A stretch of DNA of 42,542 bases, from assembly GCA_948471035.1 (NCBI GenBank), contig CAOKRC010000012.1:1-42542 (forward strand). The letters are read 5' to 3'. Below, piece after piece: positions 33,574 to 42,427 of the stretch. Within the stretch, counting starts at the first letter, position 1. Every line of letters starts with the position of its first letter. This DNA is from an uncultured Clostridium sp. (GTDB lineage Bacteria; Bacillota; Clostridia; TANB77; CAG-508). A program made the translations under genes and the position numbers. The notes under the pieces are model-generated. The model saw only the letters and a list, made by a program, of their open reading frames with translations. It had not been told where the DNA came from and did not search any database.

Positions 33574-34599
33574 TTATCCTTTCTGATTATTTTTTAAATA
33601 AATCTCACATTTTCTTTTAATATTCTTTTTTTCAAAAATAAGCTCTATATTTCTTATTAATGGCACATTATAACCTATATTCCACAAAAAACAGATTATT
33701 TCTCTTATTATTCCATATTTCTTTTTCTTAAACTTTATCAAATCTTCTTTTGAATCAAATTTGGTTTCTCTATATATGGTAAGCCACTCTTTATTATAAG
33801 GATGATAACATGGTTGCATCCATGGTTTACTTAGATATTTAAACCCTACAATATGAATCATAGCTGGATTATTTAGTCCATTCTTCAATTCGGTTTTAGA
33901 ATAATATGGCTCATCATCATTAAAAAACTCACAACTTTTCTCTTTAAATATAACATTTTGTGTCATCAAATTATATCTCGGAGCAAGTGTATAAATTTTA
34001 TTTTCCAATACAACATTTAAAACATCTTGATCTAAATATGGTAATTTTCCTTCTTTTTTCATAATATATTCTACAAATTTTTCTTGAATATTATTTTCTC
34101 TCATTAATTTTAAATCAAATAATATTAATCCATTACTATAATATTTCGATTGTTTTTCCATTCCTAAAGCATACTTAGCTGTTGGAAGACAATCATAGCA
34201 CGCTGCACATAAATTTCCTTTCAAGTCTATATTGTATATATCTTCTAAATTATCTTTAATAATTGTATCACAATCAATATGTAAAACTCTATCTAATTGA
34301 GGTAATAATTCTGAAAAAAACAATCTTACATAGCACACAAATGACCAATACAGTAAATCAAGTTTTATAGGAATTTTTCTTTCCATATTTTTGCCATCTA
34401 CAAAAATAATTTTTCTATTATACTTTTTAGCTAGCATGATAAACTTATTTTTATTGTTGTCACTAATACCACAATCAACAATAAATACATTTAATTCAGA
34501 AACTTTTTTATTGCTTTCTAATAATGATAATAAAGATACTGCAGTAATAATAGAGTATCCATCATCAAATGTATAAACTACATTCATTTTAACGTTCAT
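33574..34599 (-). CDS. glycosyltransferase family 8
   Basis: A 341-residue GT8 protein with VVYTFDDGYSIITAVSLLSL near the start, LDRVLHIDCDTIIKDNLEDI containing the metal-binding DxD, YYSNGLILFDLKLMREN, LDQDVLN and MIHIVGFKYLSKPWMQ with the C-terminal HxxG-x-KPW motif. The family uses UDP-glucose or UDP-galactose with retention. An ATG at 34599 or one four codons later could be the start. It is followed 4 nt later by the polymerase. Confidence 0.9.
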   Translation of the reverse strand: MNVKMNVVYTFDDGYSIITAVSLLSLLESNKKVSELNVFIVDCGISDNNKNKFIMLAKKYNRKIIFVDGKNMERKIPIKLDLLYWSFVCYVRLFFSELLPQLDRVLHIDCDTIIKDNLEDIYNIDLKGNLCAACYDCLPTAKYALGMEKQSKYYSNGLILFDLKLMRENNIQEKFVEYIMKKEGKLPYLDQDVLNVVLENKIYTLAPRYNLMTQNVIFKEKSCEFFNDDEPYYSKTELKNGLNNPAMIHIVGFKYLSKPWMQPCYHPYNKEWLTIYRETKFDSKEDLIKFKKKKYGIIREIICFLWNIGYNVPLIRNIELIFEKKNIKRKCEIYLKNNQKG

Positions 34600-34617
34600 C
34601 CTTTTCTTCTTTGATTT

Positions 34618-35556
34618 TTATAATTCATAAAATTTCGTCATAAAATCTGCTGTTTTCAATATTCCATTATGAAGATTAACTAAATTTAATTTTCCATAAT
34701 ATTTTTCATATCTACTAATATCTAAATAATTAATTGGTACATCTACATCTCTGCCTTCTTTGTATATTACATTTATTTCCAAAGATAAAGTTTTTTCTAT
34801 TTCCTTAATTAATTGTTTTATGCTTGTCCCACAACCAGAGCCCACATTAAAAATACGATATTTATTATCATTATTTGCTATTGTTAAAATTGCCTTTATA
34901 GCATCATCTATATATATAAAATCCCTTACAATAGAGCCATCTCCATATACTATAATTTCTTCACCCTTAAGTGCTTTATATATAAATGTCGTAACAGCAC
35001 CAAGAACCCCATTCGGTCTTTGATATGGTCCATATGGATTCGCTAAACGAATGATTCTATAATCTAACCCATACATATAATTGTATAAATATAGTAACTG
35101 CTCTATCATTACTTTTTGCAATCCATATGAAGAAATTGGATTTGTATGAGTATCTTCACAAAGTGGACAATTAGCTTCTTTTCCATATACTGTTCCACCA
35201 GAAGATATAAAAATCACTTTTTTTATATCATTTTTTACACAAGCTTCAAAAAGTTTTGATGAAAATAACACATTAGATTGAATATCTTGGCTAATATGTT
35301 GATTCGATGTGGATGGTACTACTGTAGAAACCAAATGATAAACGATTTCTTGATTTTTAAGTATTTCATCAAAATTCATATTTTCAGAAAATTTGTCTTC
35401 AACAATTTTTACATTTTCAAAATTGAAATGTTCAATATTTTTAAAATACAATCTATTTCTATCCACCAAAGTAATTTTATTATTTTTATCTTTTGCTAAT
35501 TGAATGGTTAAATTAGTTCCTATAAATCCTGTTGCACCTAAAATTAAAATATTCAT
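34618..35556 (-). CDS. NAD-dependent sugar epimerase/dehydratase
   Basis: A 312-residue extended SDR. It has the NAD-binding MNILILGATGFIGTNL, VYHLVSTVVPS, the catalytic FISSGGTVYGK and SSYGLQKVMIE (Tyr-xxx-Lys), IRLANPYGPYQRP and GDGSIVRDFIYIDDA. It is closest in style to UDP-glucose 4-epimerases, so it probably supplies UDP-galactose or a similar sugar, but substrate cannot be fixed from sequence alone. Confidence 0.87.
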   Translation of the reverse strand: MNILILGATGFIGTNLTIQLAKDKNNKITLVDRNRLYFKNIEHFNFENVKIVEDKFSENMNFDEILKNQEIVYHLVSTVVPSTSNQHISQDIQSNVLFSSKLFEACVKNDIKKVIFISSGGTVYGKEANCPLCEDTHTNPISSYGLQKVMIEQLLYLYNYMYGLDYRIIRLANPYGPYQRPNGVLGAVTTFIYKALKGEEIIVYGDGSIVRDFIYIDDAIKAILTIANNDNKYRIFNVGSGCGTSIKQLIKEIEKTLSLEINVIYKEGRDVDVPINYLDISRYEKYYGKLNLVNLHNGILKTADFMTKFYEL

Positions 35557-35662
35557 ATCTCAACCTTTAAATCCTTTCTTTTTCTAAAATTAGATTTCTA
35601 TTGTGTTTTAAATTAATGATGTTTTTCTATATAAATAATAAATTTTTATTGTATCAAAAATT

Positions 35663-36199
35663 CTAGCATTTATTTACAATATACTTACTTGTAGCATTAT
35701 CATTATGAATTATTTTTCCAGGATTTCCTATTACAATACTATTGCTTGGTACATCAAAGTTAATATAACAATTTGGAGCAATTAGTACATTGTTTCCTAT
35801 CTTTACCTTTCCAACAATTACAGCATTTGTACCAATATATACTTCGTCGCCTATTATTGGAGCTCCCTCTCTTTTTCCTCTTGCTTCTAATCCAATCGTT
35901 ACTCCAGTACATATATTACAATTCTTTCCAATAATAGAATGTGGATTAATAATTATTCTCCCCCAATGTCCTATATAAAATCCCTTATCAATTTTTACTT
36001 CTTTTGGAATTTGTATATGATATTTTTTCTTCATACTAAGCATCTTAAACTTGTAAAATGGTGTAAGTATTCCCCCTGATTGAACTTTTCTAAATATTTT
36101 TAAATAATGAACTTCAGGATGCTGATACAAATATCTAAAATCTACTTTATATTTTTTAGTATATCTATATATATCATATTTGAACAAATTTTCTTTCAT
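35663..36199 (-). CDS. serine O-acetyltransferase-like hexapeptide protein
   Basis: A 178-residue protein with an N-terminal helical part (DIYRYTKKYKVDFRYLYQHP) and a beta-helix: IPKEVKIDKGFYIGHWGRII, NICTGVTIGLEARGKREGAP, DEVYIGTNAVIVGKVKIGN and IVIGNPGKIIHN. The shape resembles CysE and the capsule/colanic-acid acetyltransferases derived from it. The neighbourhood favours sugar acetylation over cysteine synthesis. Confidence 0.87.
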   Translation of the reverse strand: MKENLFKYDIYRYTKKYKVDFRYLYQHPEVHYLKIFRKVQSGGILTPFYKFKMLSMKKKYHIQIPKEVKIDKGFYIGHWGRIIINPHSIIGKNCNICTGVTIGLEARGKREGAPIIGDEVYIGTNAVIVGKVKIGNNVLIAPNCYINFDVPSNSIVIGNPGKIIHNDNATSKYIVNKC

Positions 36200-36219
36200 T
36201 TATTTTTCTCCTTAAAATA

Positions 36220-37269
36220 CTATAATTCTACATATAAATCCAATAATTTTTTTATATTTTTTTCTATATTAAATGTTTCATCTACGGTTTTTCTTGCATT
36301 TTTAGATAACTTTATTCTTAATTGTCTATTTGATAAAACTTTATCTATAGCATTATATAATTCCTCATTGTTTCCTGGCTCAATAAGCAACCCATTTTCT
36401 TCATTTTCTATAACTTTATAAATTCCTCCAACCTTTGTTGAAATTGAAATATTTTTATAGCTCATTCCTTCTATTAGTGACATTGGCATTCCCTCATTAT
36501 AAGATGGTAATATATAAATTGAACATTCCTTAAGATATCTTTCTTTTTCTTTATCTTTTATCCAACCTATATAATGTATATTCTTATTAAGTTTTTGTTT
36601 TGTTATAATTGTTTTTACAGTTTCAACTTCACCATCGCCACCAATATATAAATGAAATTTAGGATATTTTTTAATTATGTCTTTTGAAACCTCTATCAAA
36701 TCATATATTCCCTTTCTTTTTCCTAGCCTTCCCAAAAATAAAGCTTTTTGAGTTTCTAAGTTCTTTTTAAAATCATCTGGAATTTTAATTGCATTATACA
36801 AAATCTCAATTTTACTTTTGTTTGTTAATTTAGAAAAATAATCTTTCCACTCTTCCGATAAAACAATAATTTTATCTGCCAAATCTAAAGTCTTTATTAT
36901 GTATTTTCTCTTTTGACAATTGCATTCTTTTTCATAAAACACTTTATATTCTGCTCCATGAATATGGATAATTACTTTTTTATTATATTTTTTTGCTTTT
37001 CGTACATAAATTCCCTTTCTAAATGAGCTTAATCTTGAAGCCATATGAATATGTAATATATCGCATTTATTTATATATCTGTTAAATTCAATATACCCTT
37101 TTATCATTTTACAAATTTTGCATAGTATATTTTTATCATTTATTGTTTCAATATATTTTAAATCTATTTTCTTATCTAATCCACAATCATAATAACTATC
37201 TATTACTGATGTCATTCCACCTTTTACATCTCTTGCAGGTCCAATCATTAATACGTTTATTGGTCTCAT
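36220..37269 (-). CDS. glycosyltransferase family 4
   Basis: A 349-residue GT-B protein: INVLMIGPARDVKGGMTSVI at the start, a central HIHGAEYK, the second-domain ALFLGRLGKRKGIYDLIEV and the donor-binding SYNEGMPMSLIEGMSYKNIS with its E-x7-E motif. The start overlaps the end of the preceding ATP-grasp gene by 4 nt. Sugar specificity is not deducible. Confidence 0.93.
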   Translation of the reverse strand: MRPINVLMIGPARDVKGGMTSVIDSYYDCGLDKKIDLKYIETINDKNILCKICKMIKGYIEFNRYINKCDILHIHMASRLSSFRKGIYVRKAKKYNKKVIIHIHGAEYKVFYEKECNCQKRKYIIKTLDLADKIIVLSEEWKDYFSKLTNKSKIEILYNAIKIPDDFKKNLETQKALFLGRLGKRKGIYDLIEVSKDIIKKYPKFHLYIGGDGEVETVKTIITKQKLNKNIHYIGWIKDKEKERYLKECSIYILPSYNEGMPMSLIEGMSYKNISISTKVGGIYKVIENEENGLLIEPGNNEELYNAIDKVLSNRQLRIKLSKNARKTVDETFNIEKNIKKLLDLYVEL

Positions 37270-38159
37270 TGGCTATCCTTTCTCCTAACTTCATCTAAAT
37301 CTAATAAATTCCCCATTTTCAAGTCAAAACTATTTGAAGTAAATTTATCAAACCCAGCACCATTAGTAAAAGTAATTTCTCCAAAATATATTTTTTCTTC
37401 AACTATATAAAAATCTACCCTAGCATGCATAAAAGGTTTTGATAACTTTGACGCATATTTTAATAATTCTAGTAAACATTTTGGCTTTTTAAATACATCA
37501 CCTGCTGCTTTATGTCCCATATGTTCTTCTTTAATGTAATTCCACTTTTCGTCATATAAATCAGATTTTAAATTACTAAATCTATCACTATCTATTCTTA
37601 TATATTGGGGCTTTCCGTTAAAACAAAATACTTTATAATCTTTTAATTGATTATCATCTTCGCTTTCAATATATTTTTCTATAATTATCCTTGGTTTTTC
37701 TACTCCATAAAACCATTCTCCATAGCATGGAATAAATTTTGCTTTTAACCATTTATTTAATTTTTTTATTGTTTGTTCTATATTCAATTTGTTTTTATCT
37801 TTACATATAATATTAAATGTAGAACCATGCGTTACTTTAATTACAAACTTATTGGGTAATTTTTCAAAAGGTATCTCTTTTGGATTAAAACCTTCCCATA
37901 TTAACTCATTTAAAATATCTGCACATTCCTTTTCTTTCACATAATCTCTAACCTTATATTTGTCAACGCATTTAGCCATTAATGGATTTTTATCATATAT
38001 TTTAATCCACTGTAACTTTTCATTATACGTTTTAGGATTTTTTAGATTTAATTTATATCCTTGCTTTATTCTAAATAATAATTTTAATTCTACTTCTGGT
38101 GAAATCTTAAATAATATATTTAATGGAAATAAAATTATATTTTTCTTAATTGTATCCAT
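37266..38159 (-). CDS. TupA-like ATP-grasp protein
   Basis: A 297-residue protein of the family often annotated as TupA-like ATP-grasp in polysaccharide loci. Visible segments are KTYNEKLQWIKIYDKNPLMA, CVDKYKVRDYVKEKECADIL, NKFVIKVTHGS, IIIEKYIESEDDNQLKDYKV-FCFNGKPQYI and EKIYFGEITFTNGAGFD. These proteins are thought to link an amino acid or similar carboxylate to a sugar, as in teichuronopeptide synthesis; this is inferred, not shown here. Confidence 0.85.
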   Translation of the reverse strand: MDTIKKNIILFPLNILFKISPEVELKLLFRIKQGYKLNLKNPKTYNEKLQWIKIYDKNPLMAKCVDKYKVRDYVKEKECADILNELIWEGFNPKEIPFEKLPNKFVIKVTHGSTFNIICKDKNKLNIEQTIKKLNKWLKAKFIPCYGEWFYGVEKPRIIIEKYIESEDDNQLKDYKVFCFNGKPQYIRIDSDRFSNLKSDLYDEKWNYIKEEHMGHKAAGDVFKKPKCLLELLKYASKLSKPFMHARVDFYIVEEKIYFGEITFTNGAGFDKFTSNSFDLKMGNLLDLDEVRRKDSQ

Positions 38160-38173
38160 TATATGGCTACTCC

Positions 38174-38647
38174 CTATCCTATAAATTTTTTAATATCATC
38201 TAATATTGTTTCTGTATTTGAGATATATTTATTATATTTCTTTTCATTAACATTTTTAATTGCATTTTCTAAATCTTTTATTTGATAAACTGGTTCAATT
38301 AAATTAAGACTTTTAAATTCATCAATTAACTGTATTTGGTGATTATCAACATGCTCCTCATATTTTGTAAGTCTTGGAATTGCTATAACCTTTTTATTTT
38401 GTTTCAGCGCTGTAATAATCACTCCAGTTCCTGCATGTGTAATAACTAATTCACTCTTAGTTATGTAGTTGTTAAATTGTTCTTTTGTTAAAAAATCATA
38501 ATGTTCATAATTTCTAGGCACATAGTCACTAACACCTACCTGAGCAATTATCTCATCCGTAATTTTTTTTTCATCAATAAGTTTATCTATTTCTCTTAAT
38601 AATCTATTAAATTGAAATTTTTGAGAACCTACTGTTATAAAAATCAC
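38174..38647 (-). CDS. glycosyltransferase catalytic subunit (Alg13/PssE/CpsG-like)
   Basis: A 157-residue GT28 C-terminal-type domain: IFITVGSQKFQFNRLLREID, SELVITHAGTGVIITALKQN and KVIAIPRLTKYEEHVDNHQI are the UDP-sugar binding hallmarks. The start is GTG, overlapping the previous stop (TAGTG), with AAGGAGG well placed. With the membrane partner upstream it forms a two-subunit transferase that typically adds the second sugar to the lipid-linked first sugar. Confidence 0.9.
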   Translation of the reverse strand: MIFITVGSQKFQFNRLLREIDKLIDEKKITDEIIAQVGVSDYVPRNYEHYDFLTKEQFNNYITKSELVITHAGTGVIITALKQNKKVIAIPRLTKYEEHVDNHQIQLIDEFKSLNLIEPVYQIKDLENAIKNVNEKKYNKYISNTETILDDIKKFIG

Positions 38648-39120
38648 TAGTATATTCCTCCTTTATATATTGCATTTGGATAATATTTCAACATAGGCTT
38701 CCATTGTACATAAAATCTATCTGCAATTTTTTTTTGGTAAATCAATTTGCCTGTAACAGTTGGACTATTAATTTTTGCAAATGATTCTATATAGATAACT
38801 TGTCGTTTAAAAAAATGTGCAATAAATAACATAGGTATTGTTGCAAGAACACCTGTGCTAATAACCACATCTGGCTTTTCTTTCCAAAATACTATTAGGC
38901 TTTTCAAAAATATATCAATTATTTTTATTAAAAATAAAGGTTCTTTTCTGTTAACTTGTTTAATATAATAGTTTATTTTCTTATCATTTGCATTATATTT
39001 TGTTCTTTCTGTTACAATAAAGCAATTATACTTTTCTTTCAACTTTTCTAACATTAGTAATTGTTCAAAATGTCCTCCTGAAGAACTTATTAAACATATT
39101 TTCTTTTTTTCTTTCTTCAT
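38647..39120 (-). CDS. glycosyltransferase membrane subunit (Alg14/PssD/CpsF-like)
   Basis: I choose the ATG at 39120, with AAGAGG 6 nt upstream, instead of one 20 codons earlier. The 157-residue product has KICLISSSGGHFEQLLMLEK, a central hydrophobic/amphipathic membrane-binding segment and KPDVVISTGVLATIPMLFIA, typical of Alg14-like anchors that recruit the catalytic subunit encoded next. Confidence 0.9.
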   Translation of the reverse strand: MKKEKKKICLISSSGGHFEQLLMLEKLKEKYNCFIVTERTKYNANDKKINYYIKQVNRKEPLFLIKIIDIFLKSLIVFWKEKPDVVISTGVLATIPMLFIAHFFKRQVIYIESFAKINSPTVTGKLIYQKKIADRFYVQWKPMLKYYPNAIYKGGIY

Positions 39121-39198
39121 AATAACCTCTTTTAAAAATAGTATCGTACAAATTATTGTTAAATTCATGTAATACAACAATCTACAATCTCTATTCTT

Positions 39199-39924
39199 TT
39201 ATATTGCCCCTTCTTTTCTTACTACTTTTAAAATTGTTTTCACTAATATCTTCATATCTCTTCTGTTTCCTCGTCTATCACAGTATTCCTTATCTAGTTC
39301 TAATCTATCTTCAAATTCTAGATTATTTCTTCCTGCAACTTGCCATGGTCCTGTTACTCCTGGTTTCATTTGCACAATATACCCATAATATTCACCCATA
39401 TCTTCTTTTTCCATTGGCAAATATGGTCGTGGACCTACTAAACTCATTTGACCTTTCATTACATTTATAAATTGTGGAAACTCGTCTAAACTTGTTGCTC
39501 TTAAAAACTTTCCAATCTTTGTAATTCTAGGATCATTCTTTATTTTTTTATGTTCTATGTATTCTTTACCAATCTCTGTTTGCTCATCTATATGTTTTTG
39601 TAATATTCCCTCAGCACCAACTACCATTGTTCTAAACTTATACATTTTAAATATCTTACCATTTCTTCCTATTCTATTTTGTGTAAATAGTATTGGCCCA
39701 TTATCTTTACAAATTGCATTGCTAAGTACAACAAAAAGAGTTATTGGAATAAGTAGTAGGCATCCTACGATTCCTGCTACTAAATCAATACCTCTTTTAA
39801 TAATTGCACTAATGGTGTGTCTTATTTTGATTTTTGTTAATTTATTATTTATATTAATTTCACTTTTAATCATCTCATTATCTATTGTTGTAACATTATT
39901 TCCTATTGCAGTTAAATTACTCAT
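39199..39924 (-). CDS. undecaprenyl-phosphate sugar-1-phosphate transferase (initiating)
   Basis: Loads the first sugar-phosphate onto the lipid carrier. The 241 residues contain one membrane segment (about 49-70), then FTQNRIGRNGKIFKMYKFRT, the conserved SLDEFPQFINVMKGQMSLVG, PRPYLP and MKPGVTGPWQVAGRNNLEFE. This is the short, catalytic-domain-only form (WcaJ/WbaP C-terminal type). Glucose- or galactose-1-phosphate is the likely substrate. The gene follows the VanZ-like protein by 6 nt. Confidence 0.94.
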   Translation of the reverse strand: MSNLTAIGNNVTTIDNEMIKSEININNKLTKIKIRHTISAIIKRGIDLVAGIVGCLLLIPITLFVVLSNAICKDNGPILFTQNRIGRNGKIFKMYKFRTMVVGAEGILQKHIDEQTEIGKEYIEHKKIKNDPRITKIGKFLRATSLDEFPQFINVMKGQMSLVGPRPYLPMEKEDMGEYYGYIVQMKPGVTGPWQVAGRNNLEFEDRLELDKEYCDRRGNRRDMKILVKTILKVVRKEGAI

Positions 39925-39930
39925 ATTTAT

Positions 39931-40419
39931 TCACTTCCCTTGTATTTTCTTCCTATCTACTATACGTTCTATTATCTTCTTTATAAGTAAATATATTACA
40001 ATTCCTGTAAATATTCCTATTGAATCTATTATTACATCTTGAACTTTTCCACTTCGTCCATTTACTAATAGCTGATGCAATTCATCACTTATAGCATATA
40101 TTACTCCAATAACTGAACTATATATTACCATTCTTCTATCTTCACTTATATATGCATTTATGTTGTTAATTATTAATAATCCACCTAACATATATAAAGT
40201 ATAATGTGCTACTTTTCTTATTATCGGCTCTATAATTCTTACTATTTCTTCTTTTTGTTCTTCTAGCATTTCATTCTTTATATCTATTATATTTACTATT
40301 GCCATAGACACTTTTTTACTTGTACTACTCGACCCTGTTCCTTGTTGATGTGAAAAGTAAAATATTGTAAGCATCCATAAAACTACTAATACTGTAGATA
40401 GTATTTTCCTTATGTTCAT
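39931..40419 (-). CDS. VanZ-like family membrane protein (copy 2)
   Basis: A 162-residue protein: an N-terminal helix (KILSTVLVVLWMLTIFYFSH), IIRKVAHYTLYMLGGLLII, IYAISDELHQLLVNGRSGKV with the VanZ signature, and a final helix pair. It matches the 26220 copy in layout. As first gene of the polysaccharide locus it has a good ribosome binding site (AGGGGA) and a near-consensus promoter. Function in this setting is unknown. Confidence 0.9.
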   Translation of the reverse strand: MNIRKILSTVLVVLWMLTIFYFSHQQGTGSSSTSKKVSMAIVNIIDIKNEMLEEQKEEIVRIIEPIIRKVAHYTLYMLGGLLIINNINAYISEDRRMVIYSSVIGVIYAISDELHQLLVNGRSGKVQDVIIDSIGIFTGIVIYLLIKKIIERIVDRKKIQGK

Positions 40420-40608
40420 TAAAAAATCCCCTAAATATTATTATACAAAATGCACTATATTTTTTCAAGTATTCTAAGCTTTTTTTATTATATTACAACA
40501 TATCTTATAATACAAGCTTTTTCGAGAAAATGTAATATTTTTGTAATAGTTAGATGCTACTATGTCACATAACCATTTTCTTTTATCTTTATTTGTCATT
40601 CTCCACAC
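40420..40608. other. Upstream region of the polysaccharide locus
   Basis: Non-coding and AT-rich. Besides the promoter at 40440-40468 there is an AAGCTT-bounded repeat: AGCTTTTTTTATTA near 40478 faces ACAAGCTTTTTC near 40513. I see no ORF. Confidence 0.5.
40440..40468 (-). promoter_or_regulatory. sigma-A promoter of the polysaccharide locus
   Basis: Minus strand: TTGAAA (40463-40468), 17-nt spacer, TATAAT (40440-40445), 20 nt upstream of the first gene's start codon. Confidence 0.82.
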
Positions 40609-40649
40609 AAAAAGGTCACAAAATCCAAAAAAATTTTATGACCTTTTTT
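40609..40649. terminator. strong hairpin terminator between 40670 gene and the polysaccharide locus
   Basis: Arms 40609-40624 and 40633-40648 pair over 16 bp with one wobble (core GGTCA/TGACC) and are flanked by A- and T-runs on both sides. It lies 21 nt past the stop of the gene at 40670 and can work in both directions. Confidence 0.85.
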
Positions 40650-40669
40650 TATACACTACTTATTACTGC

Positions 40670-41587
40670 TTATATATATAATTCCTTAATTTCCTCTTTA
40701 GATATATCTATTTGTTTTATATTAAGCAAACCTGATGCAATTGCTGGAGAAAAAGTATCTCTTAATCTATCTATATCATTAAATGAAGCTCTTCTTGTTT
40801 CTTCTTCATCTGGAAGTTTTGGAATTATTAATGTAAGACTAGCTTTAGCATTTTTTATATTGTTATAGTTATATATTTTATTTAACATAACATAGATTCT
40901 ATCAAAAACCATAATAGAAATAATATGTTTTACTTCAATAAATCTTTCTTTTTCATTATCATTATAGTAAGCATCAAAAATAATATTTCTGTTTGATATT
41001 GGGTCTGTATCTCCAAATTTATTATCAACTTTTACATCTTGAAGTATAGAATCATAGTTAATCTCTCCAAAATATTTTTTTATTACAAATTTTTCAAGTT
41101 TTACCCTGCTTATTCTTCTATCTATAGTTTTTGTTTCTTTTGGAATTTCACTATCTTCCTGTGACTTATCTTCTTGGACTTCTTTTTCGTCTGCTTGTTG
41201 AACTGATATACTTTTTTGTAAAACCTCTAATGGTATTCCATTATAATTTACATTAGCTGTATGTTGAGATTGTACATTAAAATTAATAATTTGCTTTATT
41301 AGTTCATTTTTCTCATTTTCTAATTTTTCATTCTTCTCCTTATACTCTGTAACATTTCTTTTAAGTGATATTATCTTTCCAATTTGAAAATCATCAAAAG
41401 ATTTACTTAAAAATACAATCAAAAGGAAAGTTAGCAAAATTATTATTGGAGCTGTTATTTCAAAAGCATATTTCGATTTTATAAAAGATACTACAATTAA
41501 TATTATTATCCCCAACAATAACAATGCACCTGAAACTGTTATTAGTAAATTACTACCTTTCGAATTTTTATTTTCATTATTTCCCAT
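40670..41587 (-). CDS. membrane-anchored coiled-coil protein with possible PD-(D/E)XK-like domain
   Basis: A 305-residue protein that I do not recognise. Two membrane segments (14-36 and 43-62) form a hairpin anchor, and a coiled coil (74-105; EYKEKNEKLENEKNELIKQ) follows. A charged linker (130-156) leads to a globular C-terminal domain. That domain has IIFDAYYNDNEKERFIEVK: Asp205, then Glu218-Val-Lys220, spaced like the D...ExK core of PD-(D/E)XK nuclease-fold proteins. The resemblance rests on this motif alone. It is a separate unit with a strong terminator after it. Confidence 0.72.
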   Translation of the reverse strand: MGNNENKNSKGSNLLITVSGALLLLGIIILIVVSFIKSKYAFEITAPIIILLTFLLIVFLSKSFDDFQIGKIISLKRNVTEYKEKNEKLENEKNELIKQIINFNVQSQHTANVNYNGIPLEVLQKSISVQQADEKEVQEDKSQEDSEIPKETKTIDRRISRVKLEKFVIKKYFGEINYDSILQDVKVDNKFGDTDPISNRNIIFDAYYNDNEKERFIEVKHIISIMVFDRIYVMLNKIYNYNNIKNAKASLTLIIPKLPDEEETRRASFNDIDRLRDTFSPAIASGLLNIKQIDISKEEIKELYI

Positions 41588-41614
41588 ATTATCCCCCTTA
41601 ATACAAATTTCTTT

Positions 41615-42427
41615 TTATTTTTCTTTCTTACTTTTCTTATATACCCAGTATCCACCTGCACCTAGAGCACCCAATGCTACTACAGTTCCAACTTCACCAT
41701 TTTCACTACTTTTACTTTTTTCTATATTGTTGGTATTCCCATTATTTTTTCCAACACCAGCATTAGGAGTAGTATTTTTGCTAATATCATTATTTGTTGT
41801 AGTAGCTACAACTGGGATTATTTCTTCCTTTGGTTTTTCTTTTACTTTTATATTTATTGTATTTGTCTTCCCATTTGATGTTGTTGCTGTTATATCTACA
41901 CTTCCACCTTTTTTTGCTATAATTTTACCAGCTTCATTTATTGTTACAATACTTTGATCACTAGACTTCCACTTAACTGTTTTATCAGTTACATTATTAG
42001 GTGTTATTATAGCTGTTAATATTTTGCTTTCACCAATTTCCATATTCTCTATTTCCTCATTTATCTTTATAGCAGATGCTACAATTGTAGTTGTTTTTTT
42101 AGTTGTTGTAGTTTTCTTTGAGGATGACGAACTCGAATTGTTACTCTTCTTTGACGATGAACTTGATGTGCTATTTTTCTTTGATGACGATGAATTTGAT
42201 GTATTACTTTTGTTTGTTGAATATGGACATACACCATTTTTATGTAAGTGTGCTGGATGTCCTCCACAATGATAATGATAACTTCCTAAACCACTTTTAT
42301 TTTTATTATCTTTATGTCCACCACTTGAGTCTGTTCTTCCTGAATGTGCATATGTGTTTATTCCAATTGTAATTATAGATAGTAGAATTATTAAAATTGA
42401 TAATAACTTCCCTTTATTCTTTTTCAT
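41615..42427 (-). CDS. YHYH-domain surface protein with Ig-like (BIG2) domain
   Basis: I choose the ATG at 42427, with GGGGAT just upstream, over one 13 codons earlier. The 270-residue product has a signal peptide (KLLSILIILLSIITIGINTYA) trimmed here to its core LLSILIILLSIITIG. The YHYH module follows (HSGRTDSSGGHKDN, GLGSYHYHCGGHPAHLHKNG), then a Ser/Thr/Lys linker of repeated SSSSKK blocks. A BIG2-like bacterial Ig domain (TAIITPNNVTDKTVKWKSSD, GKIIAKKGGSVDITATTSNG), an Asn-rich linker and a C-terminal membrane helix with basic tail (YKKSKKEK) complete it. There is no LPXTG motif, so anchoring is by the helix. Confidence 0.88.
   Translation of the reverse strand: MKKNKGKLLSILIILLSIITIGINTYAHSGRTDSSGGHKDNKNKSGLGSYHYHCGGHPAHLHKNGVCPYSTNKSNTSNSSSSKKNSTSSSSSKKSNNSSSSSSKKTTTTKKTTTIVASAIKINEEIENMEIGESKILTAIITPNNVTDKTVKWKSSDQSIVTINEAGKIIAKKGGSVDITATTSNGKTNTINIKVKEKPKEEIIPVVATTTNNDISKNTTPNAGVGKNNGNTNNIEKSKSSENGEVGTVVALGALGAGGYWVYKKSKKEK

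Noticed and set aside
42024..42372. Several alternative ORFs in the linker of the YHYH protein
   Set aside because: They are by-products of the Ser/Lys repeat; the main frame has a signal peptide, known modules and a good ribosome binding site.
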